Below, in pieces: positions 49,604-62,552 of a stretch of 64,000 nt of DNA. The position numbers and the translations under genes are program-made. This DNA comes from Perca fluviatilis (Eukaryota; Chordata; Actinopteri; Perciformes; Percidae): the NCBI RefSeq assembly GCF_010015445.1, contig NC_053116.1:24902607-24966606 (forward strand). The letters run 5' to 3'. Numbering within the stretch: the first letter of the stretch is position 1; every line of letters starts with the position of its first letter. The notes under the pieces were generated by a model. It saw only the letters and a list, made by a program, of their open reading frames with translations, was not told where the DNA came from and made no database searches.

Positions 49604-49856
49604 ACATCCCCAACCGACACCGCCAGACACCGCCTATCAAGAGCCTGGGTCTGTCCGAGGTTTCTTCCTAATAGGGAGTTTTTCCTCACCACTGCCGCAC
49701 TGCTTGCTCTTGGGGAATTATTAGAATTGTTGGGGCTTTGTAAATTATAGTGTGGTCTAGACCTACTCTATCTGTAAAGTGTCTCGAGATAACTCTTGTT
49801 ATGATTTGATACTATAAATAAATAAAATTGAATTGAATTGAATTGAAATTAATAAA
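49604..49856 (+). mobile_element. Retroposon 3' end with TTGAA tail (copy 2)
   Basis: Same insertion and nearly the same sequence as 25430-25680. Confidence 0.65.
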
Positions 49857-50108
49857 AAATAACTAAAAACTAACAACCATATGTAACCGCTCAAAACTGG
49901 AGGACACACATCAGAAAACTTTTGATGCTGTTGCAGATAGACGTCAATAAAAGTCATACATGACTCAATACACCTTTATTTACTAAAACCTCATTGGATG
50001 TCATAGTCGACTGTTGGGATTATTTGATACCAAGAATTTTAAAGGTGATCATTTATAAAACACAAAAGCAAGATGTCAGATCATATCTGTTAGTAGCAGG
50101 CATCTTAC

Positions 50109-50205
50109 TGTGAAGATGAGGGACGGCACTGGTGTGAAGAGGTCTGTGTGGACCAAACCCAGAGCAGCAGGGAGTTGACCCTCTCGAGCTCCAGCATAGA
50201 ACAAC
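50109..50205 (-). CDS. slc7a5: slc7a5 exon 8
   Basis: 97 bp, phase 2 in, phase 0 out. Encodes [15 protein letters not shown] and TPVPSLIFT. The AREG-x-LP loop is the signature cytosolic loop of SLC7 light-chain transporters. Confidence 0.94.
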
Positions 50206-50562
50206 CTAGAAGAGAGAAAGTTTTGTTATGGTTATTTAGTGATGAAATAGTTTGCCTTAATAATATTTTCCAACCAGTAACAGTCTCAGATTTACCCTGA
50301 TATCATATGGAACATTTTACAGTGTTTAACCCCACAAAGACCTATGTCTGACTGCAGTTTAATCATTGCAAAGGAATATTGTGCTCAAAACTGGTTTGGT
50401 TTTTCATATATATATATTTTTTATATATATATATATATTTTTTTTTACTTTTAAACTCACATCCACCAAACAAGAACTCCCGAAATTTAGTTCCCACCCT
50501 AAACATATTGAATTAACTGTAACAGTTATAAACTGTTTTACTCTCTATGTCCAAACACACAC

Positions 50563-50666
50563 CGTGCTGAGGTGAACAGGGATCCGTTGACGGCTCCGAA
50601 GCAGGACAGTCCCACAAAGACAGGAATCAGCCAGGACATCACACCAAGATGGTACTCCCCAAAACT
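50563..50666 (-). CDS. slc7a5: slc7a5 exon 7
   Basis: 104 bp, phase 0 in, phase 2 out. Encodes [20 protein letters not shown], then [22 protein letters not shown]-[IL][11 protein letters not shown] is characteristic of LAT1 (SLC7A5). Confidence 0.95.
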
Positions 50667-50789
50667 CTGCCAAACAGCACAAACATATATGAGAAAATAC
50701 AACCTACCAACAAGATGCAACGGATGGCTTTGAGTTACAGCCTGCAAGTTGTAGCTGTGGTAAATGTATGACAGAAGTTTGAAGCTCAC

Positions 50790-50913
50790 CACGGCAACAG
50801 CCTCAGACTCGACCATGACTTCAGGAGAGATGGTGGTGAAGTATGCCAGGTTGGTCAGAACGTACACCACCGTCACTATCGGCATGGATATGATGATGGA
50901 CAAGGGCAGGTTT
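50790..50913 (-). CDS. slc7a5: slc7a5 exon 6
   Basis: 124 bp, phase 2 in, phase 0 out. Encodes [20 protein letters not shown], then [20 protein letters not shown]. Matches the TM7 region of LAT1, including the SEAVAV end. Confidence 0.95.
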
Positions 50914-51052
50914 CTATGGGGGGAGGTCAAAGGTCACTTGAGGAAATGACATATTATCTAATAATATCGGATTGTTTTCTTTGTATTTATGAGATCAGTG
51001 ATTAATGTGTGTTCAATTTTATGCAATCCAGTTGGCAAATGTGGCTCAATGG

Positions 51053-51290
51053 TGTTTTTTGCCCCCAACGGCTCCTTCAAGGCAGCGCTGCGACCGCTGC
51101 CTCCAAGGCACCTAACCCTAAACTTAACCCTAACCCTAACCATAACATTAACCATTGCCTAATTCAGTTCAAGGCAGCGCTGCGACCGTTGACTTCAAGG
51201 CACCTAACCCTAACCATAACCATAACCAGTGTCTAATCCTAGTGCCTTCCAGGCAGCTCTGCCTGGAAGGAGCCGTTGGGGGCAAAAACA
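51053..51290. mobile_element. Small inverted-repeat element with telomere-like tracts (copy 2)
   Basis: TGTTTTTTGCCCCCAACGGC on the left and GCCGTTGGGGGCAAAAACA on the right are near-perfect inverted ends 238 bp apart. The interior holds CCTAACCCTAA-type runs and two GGCAGCGCTGCGACCG blocks. Confidence 0.75.
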
Positions 51291-51518
51291 CAGATAAACG
51301 CAAATGTGACCATAACATTTTCTATCTAAGTAGTGGTCAGCCATGCTAGACAATCCAAAACTCAAGCTTGTAATTTCCTTTTGTCAAGAGATGTTGATTC
51401 AGCTCTACTGCCGTTTTTGAGACTGCTTTTTGTATTGGATTGGAGTAAAAATATAAGGGGCATCATGTCACTTGTACACTGTATCTCCATGCAATCAACT
51501 TATGGTAAACAAACTCAC

Positions 51519-51563
51519 CTCTCTGGATTGATCATCTCCTCAGTCACGTAATTCAGGTAATTC
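51519..51563 (-). CDS. slc7a5: slc7a5 exon 5
   Basis: 45 bp between ATTTTAG and GTGAGT. Encodes NYLNYVTEEMINPE with split codons at both ends (phase 2/2). The NYLN-[FY]-VTEE block follows GGW in all LAT transporters. Confidence 0.94.
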
Positions 51564-51715
51564 CTAAAATAAATAGAGTTCAACAATATTTTAGGGATTG
51601 GAAAAATACTGGAATTACTGAATATTGTTTTGCAAAGCAATCACTTGGCAGCTACGAATAAATAATTTCAATTTCTGGTCTATAATTACATCAACATAGA
51701 TCACAAAGGTCTCAC

Positions 51716-51821
51716 CAGCCTCCAAAAGCAAAGAGACCACTGTACAGAGCTAAGACAATATTGTCCACTCCCAGTTTGCTGCCTTCGAACGCCTTGTCTG
51801 GTTTCAGGTACGGCACATCAC
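51716..51821 (-). CDS. slc7a5: slc7a5 exon 4
   Basis: 106 bp, phase 1 in, phase 2 out. Encodes GDVPYLKPDKAFEGSKLGVD, then NIVLALYSGLFAFGGW. The Phe in SGLFA is the substrate-gating residue of LAT1 (Phe252 in the human protein). The acceptor follows a (CA)n tract directly. Confidence 0.95.

Positions 51822-51893
<72 letters not shown>
51822..51893. repeat. (CA)n microsatellite at the right end of copy 2
   Basis: CA run that starts right at the exon 4 acceptor and supplies its CAG. Its counterpart in copy 1 marks the end of homology. Confidence 0.9.
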
Positions 51894-51899
<6 letters not shown>

Positions 51900-52217
51900 A
51901 TACACACAGGAATACCGTTAGAAGAAGTTAAAGGAATCTAAAACAACTGAAACATTTCTCTCTCTTCACTTAAGAGCTTTAGTTCATGAAGTTCATGAAT
52001 CGTGTGGTTTCATAGACATCTAATGGATTCTCATTCAGGGCCGCTGCTTTTGCTTCTTTCATCAAGGCCAGGCTGTTGCTGCCTGCCCTTTGACAGGCTT
52101 GACATTTTAAACTAGCCAGCTGGGACTCTAAACATTTTGCTTCCAGTTTTGAGCATCTGCTTAGATGTACTGAAACTAAACATAACCAGGATCTGTCCAG
52201 CTGACATTTTACTAATT

Positions 52218-52219
<2 letters not shown>

Positions 52220-52301
<82 letters not shown>
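52220..52301. repeat. (GT)n microsatellite
   Basis: Pure GT run of about 80 bp in the slc7a5 intron between exons 3 and 4. Confidence 0.95.
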
Positions 52302-52304
<3 letters not shown>

Positions 52305-53223
52305 TGTGTTTGAAGTCTTGAGTTCTCTCCTCTACCTCTCTCTCCTCAAATGGTAATGACTCTGTTTTCCATGAGGCATATTACACACACATTATTTTCT
52401 CACTCTGTCCTTCTCTCTCACTCTGAAAGACCACAGTGTGACAACAGCCGGCAAGCTTCCCCGCCTAGTTTCCATGGTAACACAGTGTGGCGCACAATGG
52501 TGGTAGGCAGGGTCTTGCAAAAAAAAGGGGGGGACGGTGGGGCAGCAGATGTAGTATGAAGCAAACGATGGCCACCCTGTCTTCTCGCACGGTTGTATTT
52601 TAAATGACGTGACTGGAGCTGATTCCGTTGCTTTACTATTTAAGTTTTATAAAACATATCTATCTTGTTTTATTCAAGATGAAGTTGACATTGCACTTGT
52701 GAATCATATCAGTAGTGGCTGCCTCCATATAGAGCAATGGCATGACAGATTCAGTTCATATTGAGATTCATTGTAAGGACAATGAATTAATGCAGGCAGA
52801 GAAATTGTCTATTTTTACAGCATCAATGTTTCTAAAATGTCATGCCACTATTTCCCTAGTATAACTATATCAATTATATCATGGTTTGTTACATATTGTA
52901 CATGTTACATATTTACAGGGGATATAGGCCTACATATATATCGTACAGATGAGTCACGTATTAAACCAATTATGCTCATCAGTGTTCAACTTCAAAGTAC
53001 ACCCACGCAGAAACACATGTACATGGCTGCACACTTGCTCAGACTGTAAACAGACAAGCCTTGTGTTCAAACTCATCAATTGTGCTAACAAACTGAAATG
53101 AGGGCAGTCTGCTTGGTTGGGCTCATTAGTGTTAGTCAGCAATTTGTTGCTCATTAGAGACAAAAGAAATAAACTTCTAAAGTTTCAGCAGTGATGGACA
53201 TAACTATATTTTGGTAATACCTA

Positions 53224-53225
<2 letters not shown>

Positions 53226-53277
<52 letters not shown>
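53226..53277. repeat. (TTA)n microsatellite
   Basis: Pure ATT/TTA run of about 52 bp in the same intron. Confidence 0.95.
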
Positions 53278-53280
<3 letters not shown>

Positions 53281-53914
53281 GCGTCAGCTGCATTCTGGAA
53301 AATACACTCTTATATTGGACGGTGGAGAAAGCAATATTTGCTGGGAGAAAAGAAAACACACAAATACCCATCAAAGAGGATTTGAAGCAAAGTATGATGA
53401 TACTTCAGTTTCAAAAAAGGCACCAGTGCAAAGCGATTAGAAAAAGGTTTTAAAAAATTAAATTAAAATATGGTAATCATACTATGAATTGCCTCATGCC
53501 TCATCACATGTGCATCAAACAAGAAGCAGTTTTTCTTTCACACTAAAGTGATGAGCTTGTTTTCCATGTATTTTCTTGGTCTAACAATAAGGTTTTACAA
53601 GAGATTGGACTTAGTATCAACTTGTCTAACTCGTCCACTTAACTCAGCATTGAGTAGTGATCAAGGTGTTAGTACTCACATTGGAAATGATACCAGATGG
53701 TAAAATAGACTAAACTGCAAAACCCAGCTGGCAATTGATATCAGTTTGAGTAATAACATTAGTCTGTTGGAATCATGTGTTGTTATCACTGATTTGGGTC
53801 TCTTTGTGTTTTGTAGACCACAGAATTCTCTACAGCTAAGTTTTACATTGTCTCTGAATGAGCCTAACCATGACAAACAATCCGTGGCTCAGTCAGTGAG
53901 TAAGTGGGACTCAC

Positions 53915-54040
53915 CTGTGGAAATCTGGATGAAGCCAAAGAGGATGATGATGATCAGGGCTAGCAATTTGGAAGCTGTGAACAAGTCCTGCACCTTGGTG
54001 GCCGCTCTCACACTTATGCAGTTTACAAACGTCAGGGAGG
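53915..54040 (-). CDS. slc7a5: slc7a5 exon 3
   Basis: 126 bp, phase 1 in and out, between CCTCTAG and GTGAGT. Encodes [20 protein letters not shown], then [26 protein letters not shown]-[KR]-VQD and KLLAL are LAT1-type TM5-6 signatures. Not present in copy 1. Confidence 0.95.
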
Positions 54041-54187
54041 CTAGAGGTGGGGAGATAGAAAAGATACAGATAAGATATAATCACTTGCAATTGAGTGTAC
54101 CAAAAAAGTGAATTTGATTATATGTCATCTGTAAAGAAAGAAAATAAAGTCTTTGCAAGGTAACCCCAGCCAACAATCCCCACTCAC

Positions 54188-54715
54188 TAAGACACAAGCA
54201 GGCAATGAGCTTGGCTGCACTGTCAGGCACGCTGCAGTTTGGGTAGAGAGGTTTCAGAAGGTAGGTAGCAAACACCAGCGACACCACATACTGTGATGAC
54301 GGTCTGATAATGAGCATCTCCACCCACAGCTTTAGAAAAGCCGCCAGTTCGCCGTACACCTCCAGGATGTAAGTGTAGTCTCCCCCCGACTTGGTGATGG
54401 TTGTGCCCAGCTCAGCATAGCATAGGGCGCCCATGGTAGAGATCACTCCACAGGCAGACCAGATGATTAGGGAGAGCCCAGCTGAGCCGGTCTCTTTGAT
54501 CACACCTGTTGGAGTGACGAAAATGCCAGAGCCAATGATGGTGCCTATGATCATTCCCACACCATTGAAGAGAGTGATGCTGCGTTTGAGCACGATCTTC
54601 TCTTTGGCAGGCGAGCCGATGATAGGGCCTGCGTCAGTAGGAGCAGGGACCATGGGTGTAGACGGAGACGCTGGGTGCTCTACAATCAGATCATCTTGGT
54701 CTGGGTCTGCTTCAG
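54188..54715 (-). CDS. slc7a5: slc7a5 exon 2: N-terminal domain and TM1-4
   Basis: 528 bp, phase 1 in and out, between CTCCAACAG and GTGAGT. After an acidic/proline-rich segment ([14 protein letters not shown]) come [45 protein letters not shown] and [16 protein letters not shown] is the unwound substrate-binding part of TM1. LIIRPSSQY is specific for LAT1 among LATs. YPNCSVPD keeps the cysteine that pairs with the heavy chain SLC3A2 (4F2hc). LAT1 exchanges large neutral amino acids across the plasma membrane, so function is inferred from close similarity. Confidence 0.96.
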
Positions 54716-55374
54716 CTGTTGGAGGAGAGAGGACAGCAGACCAGGAGATGAGACATGAGAGTTTCACATTTGAGGTACGGTATTGGTGTTGCCAGTGGTC
54801 ACAAATAAAAGAGAAAATTATCAAAGTAATGAAGTATTCCTAATTTGCTTTTGATATTTCAGGCACTGATTCATTTAACAGAATAAAATACCACACTTGT
54901 TATATGAAAACAAGAACAAAAGAGACATTGTTTTCTAATGTCCACTTGCCAAGCAGTGTGCATTCTGGTTCAGCAATTTGGGAGAAATGTGTAGCATGAA
55001 CTGTGAAAAAACAGGTTAAACAGGCTCATCTGGATATTTAAAAAAAACTGTTTCTGAAGAAACTTGTTTTCCTAATGTACCTCTTCCTCTGTTTATGTTG
55101 ACACGCACATCATCAGGTAATTCTACACAGCCAAGAAAGGGCCCACCTGTAAACACAAGCTCTATTTCTGCATAATATGTGTCACATTTCCTCACCTGAC
55201 ACCTCAGTCATGCATCACTACCACACAGACACCCAAAACACCATGATGCATCTCTATAGCCACATCACTCTCAAGGTACTTTTGCATCAGGCAATGTTGC
55301 ATCAGAGCGCATGGCGGAATAATGCAGCCCTGCACCATGTGGTATCTAGGAGTGTGAGCATGCACTGTACCTAC

Positions 55375-55450
55375 CCCCCATCTTCTCCTGGCTCACCGCC
55401 TTGGCAACGCTCTCCCGGCTGCTCCGTAATTTCAGCTCCGGCTCAGCCAT
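55375..55450 (-). CDS. slc7a5: slc7a5 exon 1 with start codon
   Basis: 76 bp from ATG (55448-55450) to a GTAGGT donor in phase 1, which completes the first codon of exon 2 (G|CT, Ala). Encodes MAEPELKLRSSRESVAKAVS then QEKMG. The ATG has A at -3 and G at +4. With this exon the eleven exons sum to 1608 nt, an uninterrupted 535-residue protein, somewhat longer than human LAT1 (507) because of the N-terminus. Confidence 0.85.
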
Positions 55451-55806
55451 CTTCCCTCTTTATCTGGGTCCCCTTGTTTTGTCTTTTTCCTCCTGCCCCC
55501 TTTCCCTTCCTCCCTTTATGTCCACTTCCTCCTCCTGCCTGGATTTCCTCTCTGTCTCCCCTTACACACACAATCCCCCCCACCCCAAGCTCTCTCTCTA
55601 GTCCTCCCTGATTCGTCCTCTCTCACACACATGCACACATATTCTCCTCTTCATTTGCAAACACTGCCTTCGTCACTCAGACTGCAATTCATCTGACCCT
55701 GATCCTCTATCGCTCCCTCCCTCCCTCCCTCCCTCCCTCTGTCTCCCTCCCTCCCTCTCTCCCTCTGTCTATCCAGGATACAGCAGGGAGGAGCTGAACC
55801 TTTGTG

Positions 55807-55846
<40 letters not shown>

Positions 55847-55850
55847 GTGA
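55451..55850 (-). promoter_or_regulatory. slc7a5: Probable slc7a5 5' UTR and promoter-proximal region
   Basis: Directly upstream of the ATG. Strongly strand-biased: pyrimidines on the plus strand, so GA-rich on the sense strand, including (CCCT)n at 55713-55768. No clear TATA box. The transcription start cannot be placed from sequence alone. Confidence 0.4.
55808..55846. repeat. (GCT)n trinucleotide repeat upstream of slc7a5
   Basis: About 13 pure GCT units, which is (AGC/CAG)n on the slc7a5 sense strand, about 360 bp upstream of its start codon and so possibly in the 5' UTR or core promoter. Confidence 0.9.
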
Positions 55851-59278
<3,428 letters not shown>

Positions 59279-59279
59279 A

Positions 59280-59317
59280 GATGCAACAATAATAAAAGTT
59301 TTTAGAAGCAGTATCCT

Positions 59318-59365
<48 letters not shown>

Positions 59366-59389
59366 AGGATACTGCTTCTACAAAAACAT

Positions 59390-59428
<39 letters not shown>

Positions 59429-59473
59429 AGGATACTGCTTCTACAAAAACATTTTTTTATTATTGTTGCATCA
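59280..59473. repeat. AT-cored palindrome with a duplicated arm
   Basis: Left arm starts GATGCAACAATAATAAAA and continues AGAAGCAGTATCCTATCAT. The right arm (59427-59473) is its inverse, ending TTTATTATTGTTGCATC. A second copy of the inner right arm lies at 59363-59393. (AT)n cores separate the arms. The structure could extrude as a cruciform or be the remnant of a short inverted-repeat element. Confidence 0.85.
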
Positions 59474-59483
59474 CCACTGTTAG

Positions 59484-59650
59484 GCAGCATGGTGGCTCAG
59501 TGGTTAGCACTTCTGCCTCACAGCAAGTTGGCACTGTAGAGTTCGATCCCCGGTCCGGGCAGGCCCTGTCTGTGTAGAGTTTGCATGTTCTCCCCGTGCT
59601 TGCGTGGGTTTCCTCTCACCGTAAAGACATGCATGCTAGGTAACTAGGAC
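59484..59650 (+). mobile_element. tRNA-derived SINE
   Basis: TGGCTCAGTGGTTAGCACT matches the RNA polymerase III A box and GTTCGATCCCC the B box, 33-40 bp apart. A TTTGCATGTTCTCCCCGTG block and GTGGGTTTCCTCTCACC follow, as in the widespread teleost repeat. It starts directly after the palindrome. The 3' end is uncertain. Confidence 0.75.
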
Positions 59651-61254
59651 TAAAGTTGAAAAGTAGCTGACTGGCTAACACTGGTGCATTTACAGAAATG
59701 TTGATTAATGTGCATTGTCCTAATCAAATAAATCAATGTAGCAGCAGCATTTTAATGGTTCAAGTGGAGCCGATTTACTTTATAGCCTACTGGGTTGTTC
59801 AGTCAACAAACTATGCATCCTGTTTTATGATCTGATTTTGAATGTTAATCTGCACAAACTTACTGCAGCTGTACAGTACATTTGGGGAAAATGCCAGAAA
59901 ATGGAAATACCTTAATATTGTAGTTGAGGGAATTAAGTAACTTTCCCCTGCCAGTAACTTTATAATGGTATGTCTAAGCACATTGTCATCCTGCTGGTTA
60001 ATATTTTTAATAATAATACATTTTTCTGTTGATTGGTATGCTTCATAACACCAAGAGAAGCTTTTCTTAATCCATCATTCACTTCTATGAGGTGACATGA
60101 TAATAAAAAAGATGAAGTCAACGATGGTATACAAGTAATTTAGCATTTACTCAAGTACCTCACTTAATTATGAGGTGTTGCATTAATATTTCCATGTTCT
60201 ACTACTTTTAACTTCTATTCTACTATACTTCAGAGATCACTAATGTACTTTTCATTCCACTATATGACCCAACAGATTGATATTTAAATACAGAACACAT
60301 CGCAAGTCAATTATGATAAAATTAGCCCCACCTCAACCAAGTACAACATTGAAATTCTGCCTAAAATGCATGAATTATTGCAAATCATATTATGAGAGAC
60401 ACAAGTGAGCCCTATGCAATAATGTTGTGTAATGTGAATGAGTTGGGTGACTGCATTGCTGAGATTATCAGGCAGGCAATTACTTAAAAATATATTGCTT
60501 GAATGATTGTACTGATATGGCATTATACCATGCATTATACCCAATGTGTTGCACCAGTATGATGGCACCTTAATTATTGCTTTTGCCGACAGTAATGACA
60601 GATGTTGATGGACAGCCAGCCCACAGGCAGCACTGTGACAGCATCTTAAAGGAGGCTGCAAACCTGCTGCAAGAAACAAATCATGATTTTCTTCTGCATT
60701 TAAATGCAGTTTGCGCTCCATCTCTTTCGGTAAGACAACGGTGTCTTAAAAGTAGGCCTAGACTGTTTAAAAATAGCTGGTGGCAGAGGTGGAGGAAGAA
60801 TTAAGATCTGGATCTATCTATAAATTGCAGGAACGTCTTTCTGTCTCTCTGTCTGTGTGGGTGTTATGCGCATATCTCTTGGACCGTTGACAGGTGTCTT
60901 GCTACGGGCACGAGTAAGTGCAGTGCCAAGTTTGATGTTGTTTGGATTAGAAATGCAAAAGATGTCGTTATATATAGCATATAACACATTGGCTTTTGCC
61001 GCTTTAGCCGCTGGCCACTCCCACTCTCACCCTGAGGACCAGAAACAGAGAGCAGCGGAGCTTTGGCAGCTAAAATGTGACATAGGCCTACACCTCAGAC
61101 CAACAAAAATGTGCAAATTTGCACTACTTTGGACTGTCTTTGACTTTGAATAAACAAACTACAATTCCCGAATTTAAGGATATTTAGGAATCCCACACAT
61201 GCAAAGCACAACCACAGACAAAAAGTGCAGACAGAGGGTGATATCTATGTATTA
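59651..61254. other. Intergenic sequence, no gene seen
   Basis: AT-rich. A stretch around 60120-60260 resembles, at low identity, the AGTGGTGGAAAGTAA dispersed element. Frames near 60311-60804 on both strands are open for over 70 codons but show no motif. Confidence 0.4.
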
Positions 61255-62154
61255 TACACTCACCTAAAGGATTATTAGTAACACCATACTAATACTGTGT
61301 TTGACCCTAGCCTATCAATATGGGCCAACATTTCTAAAGAATGGTTCCAGCGCCTTGTTGAATCAATGACACAAAGAATTAAGGCAGTTCTGAAGGTGAA
61401 AGGGATCCTCCACACCATTACACCACCTCCACCACCAGCCTGCACAGTGGTAACAAGGCATGACGGATCCATGTTCTCATTCTGTTTACGCCAAATTCTG
61501 ACTCTACTATCTGAATGTCTCAACAGAAATCAAGATTCATCAGACCGGGCAACATTTTTCCAGTCTTCAACTGTCCAATTTTGGTGCGCTCATGCAAATT
61601 GTAGCCTCATTTTCCTATTTTTTGTGGAGATGAGTGGTACCCGGTGGGGTCTTCTGCTGGTGTAGCCCATCCGCCTCAAGGTTGTGCATGTTGTGGCTTC
61701 ACAAATGCTTTGCTGCATACCTCGGTTGTAACGAGTGGTTATTTGAGTCAAAGTTGATCTTCTATCAGTTTGAATCAGTCGTCCCATTCTCCTCTGACCT
61801 CTAGCATCAACAAGGCATTTTCGCCCCCCAGGACTGCAGCATACTGGATGTTTTTACTTTTTCAGACCATTCTTTGTAAACCCTAGAAATGGTTGTGCGT
61901 GAAAATCCCAGTAACTGAGCAGATTGGGAAATACTCAAACCAGCCCATCTGGCACCAACAACCATGCCATGGTCAAAGTTGCTTAGATTACCTTTCTTTC
62001 CCATTCTGACATTCAGTTTGGAGTTCAGGAGATTGTCTTGACCAGGACCACACCCCTAAATGAATTGAAGCAGCTGCCGTGTGATTGGTTGATTAGATAA
62101 TTTCATTAACGTGAAATTGAACAGGTGTTCCTAATAATCCTTTAGGTGAGTGTA
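61255..62154 (-). mobile_element. Tc1-type transposon relic with internal inversion and deletion
   Basis: Inverted ends CACTCACCTAAAGGATTATTAG (61257 and, inverted, up to 62152) are flanked by TA. The minus strand carries the N-terminal paired-type DNA-binding region (MGKKGNLSNFDHGMVVGARW from 62004, then RTTISRVYKEW), RRMGYTSRRPHRVPL, and the first catalytic Asp in SDESRF. At least one frameshift (near 61828) and a loss of the middle domain kill it. The C-terminal piece WFQRLVESMTQRIKAVLK is on the opposite strand at 61308-61404. Body 896 bp versus roughly 1.3 kb or more for complete relatives. Confidence 0.9.
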
Positions 62155-62490
62155 TATAGCCTATTATATTATAAAGTGAGACGTGTGTGTCCGTGTTTGG
62201 GGAGAGACGCCACATGAAGAATGCTTTAGAACAGCGGGGGGACTCTTTTCCTGCTATTTTATTAAATTGCTGTGAGCTGCAGCAGAACATAATGTAGCCA
62301 TAATTATTCCTTCAGAGCGCTGTGCAATGCGAGAAAATCTCACTCTGGGTCGGGTTAATTAAATCGTCAAAATCCCCCCGCAAATCCCCTACTTCACCCT
62401 TAACCGTCAAGCCACTAAACCATATGGAAATGAACACCTCTGCTGAAATGTTAAATTTGTTAACGATCCGACACAAGACAACACAACACC

Positions 62491-62491
<1 letters not shown>

Positions 62492-62533
<42 letters not shown>

Positions 62534-62552
62534 CACACACACACACACACAC
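62492..62552. repeat. (CT)n-(CA)n compound microsatellite
   Basis: CT run 62492-62530 followed by CA run 62532-62552. Confidence 0.9.

Larger units (their letters stand above)
38065..51821. repeat. Duplicated block, copy 2
   Basis: Counterpart of 13923-27641. It includes the 3' part of tox2, the convergent slc7a5 3' half, and the same hAT, retroposon and small inverted-repeat insertions. To the right it continues without break into slc7a5 exons 3, 2 and 1, which copy 1 lacks. Confidence 0.93.

Noticed and set aside
59484..59560. A functional tRNA gene
   Set aside because: A and B box sequences are present, but no cloverleaf with acceptor stem forms, and the downstream sequence is that of a SINE.
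61297..61665. Plus-strand 122-codon frame as an independent gene
   Set aside because: It begins in the inverted piece of the Tc1 transposase and then runs through the antisense of the remaining transposase.
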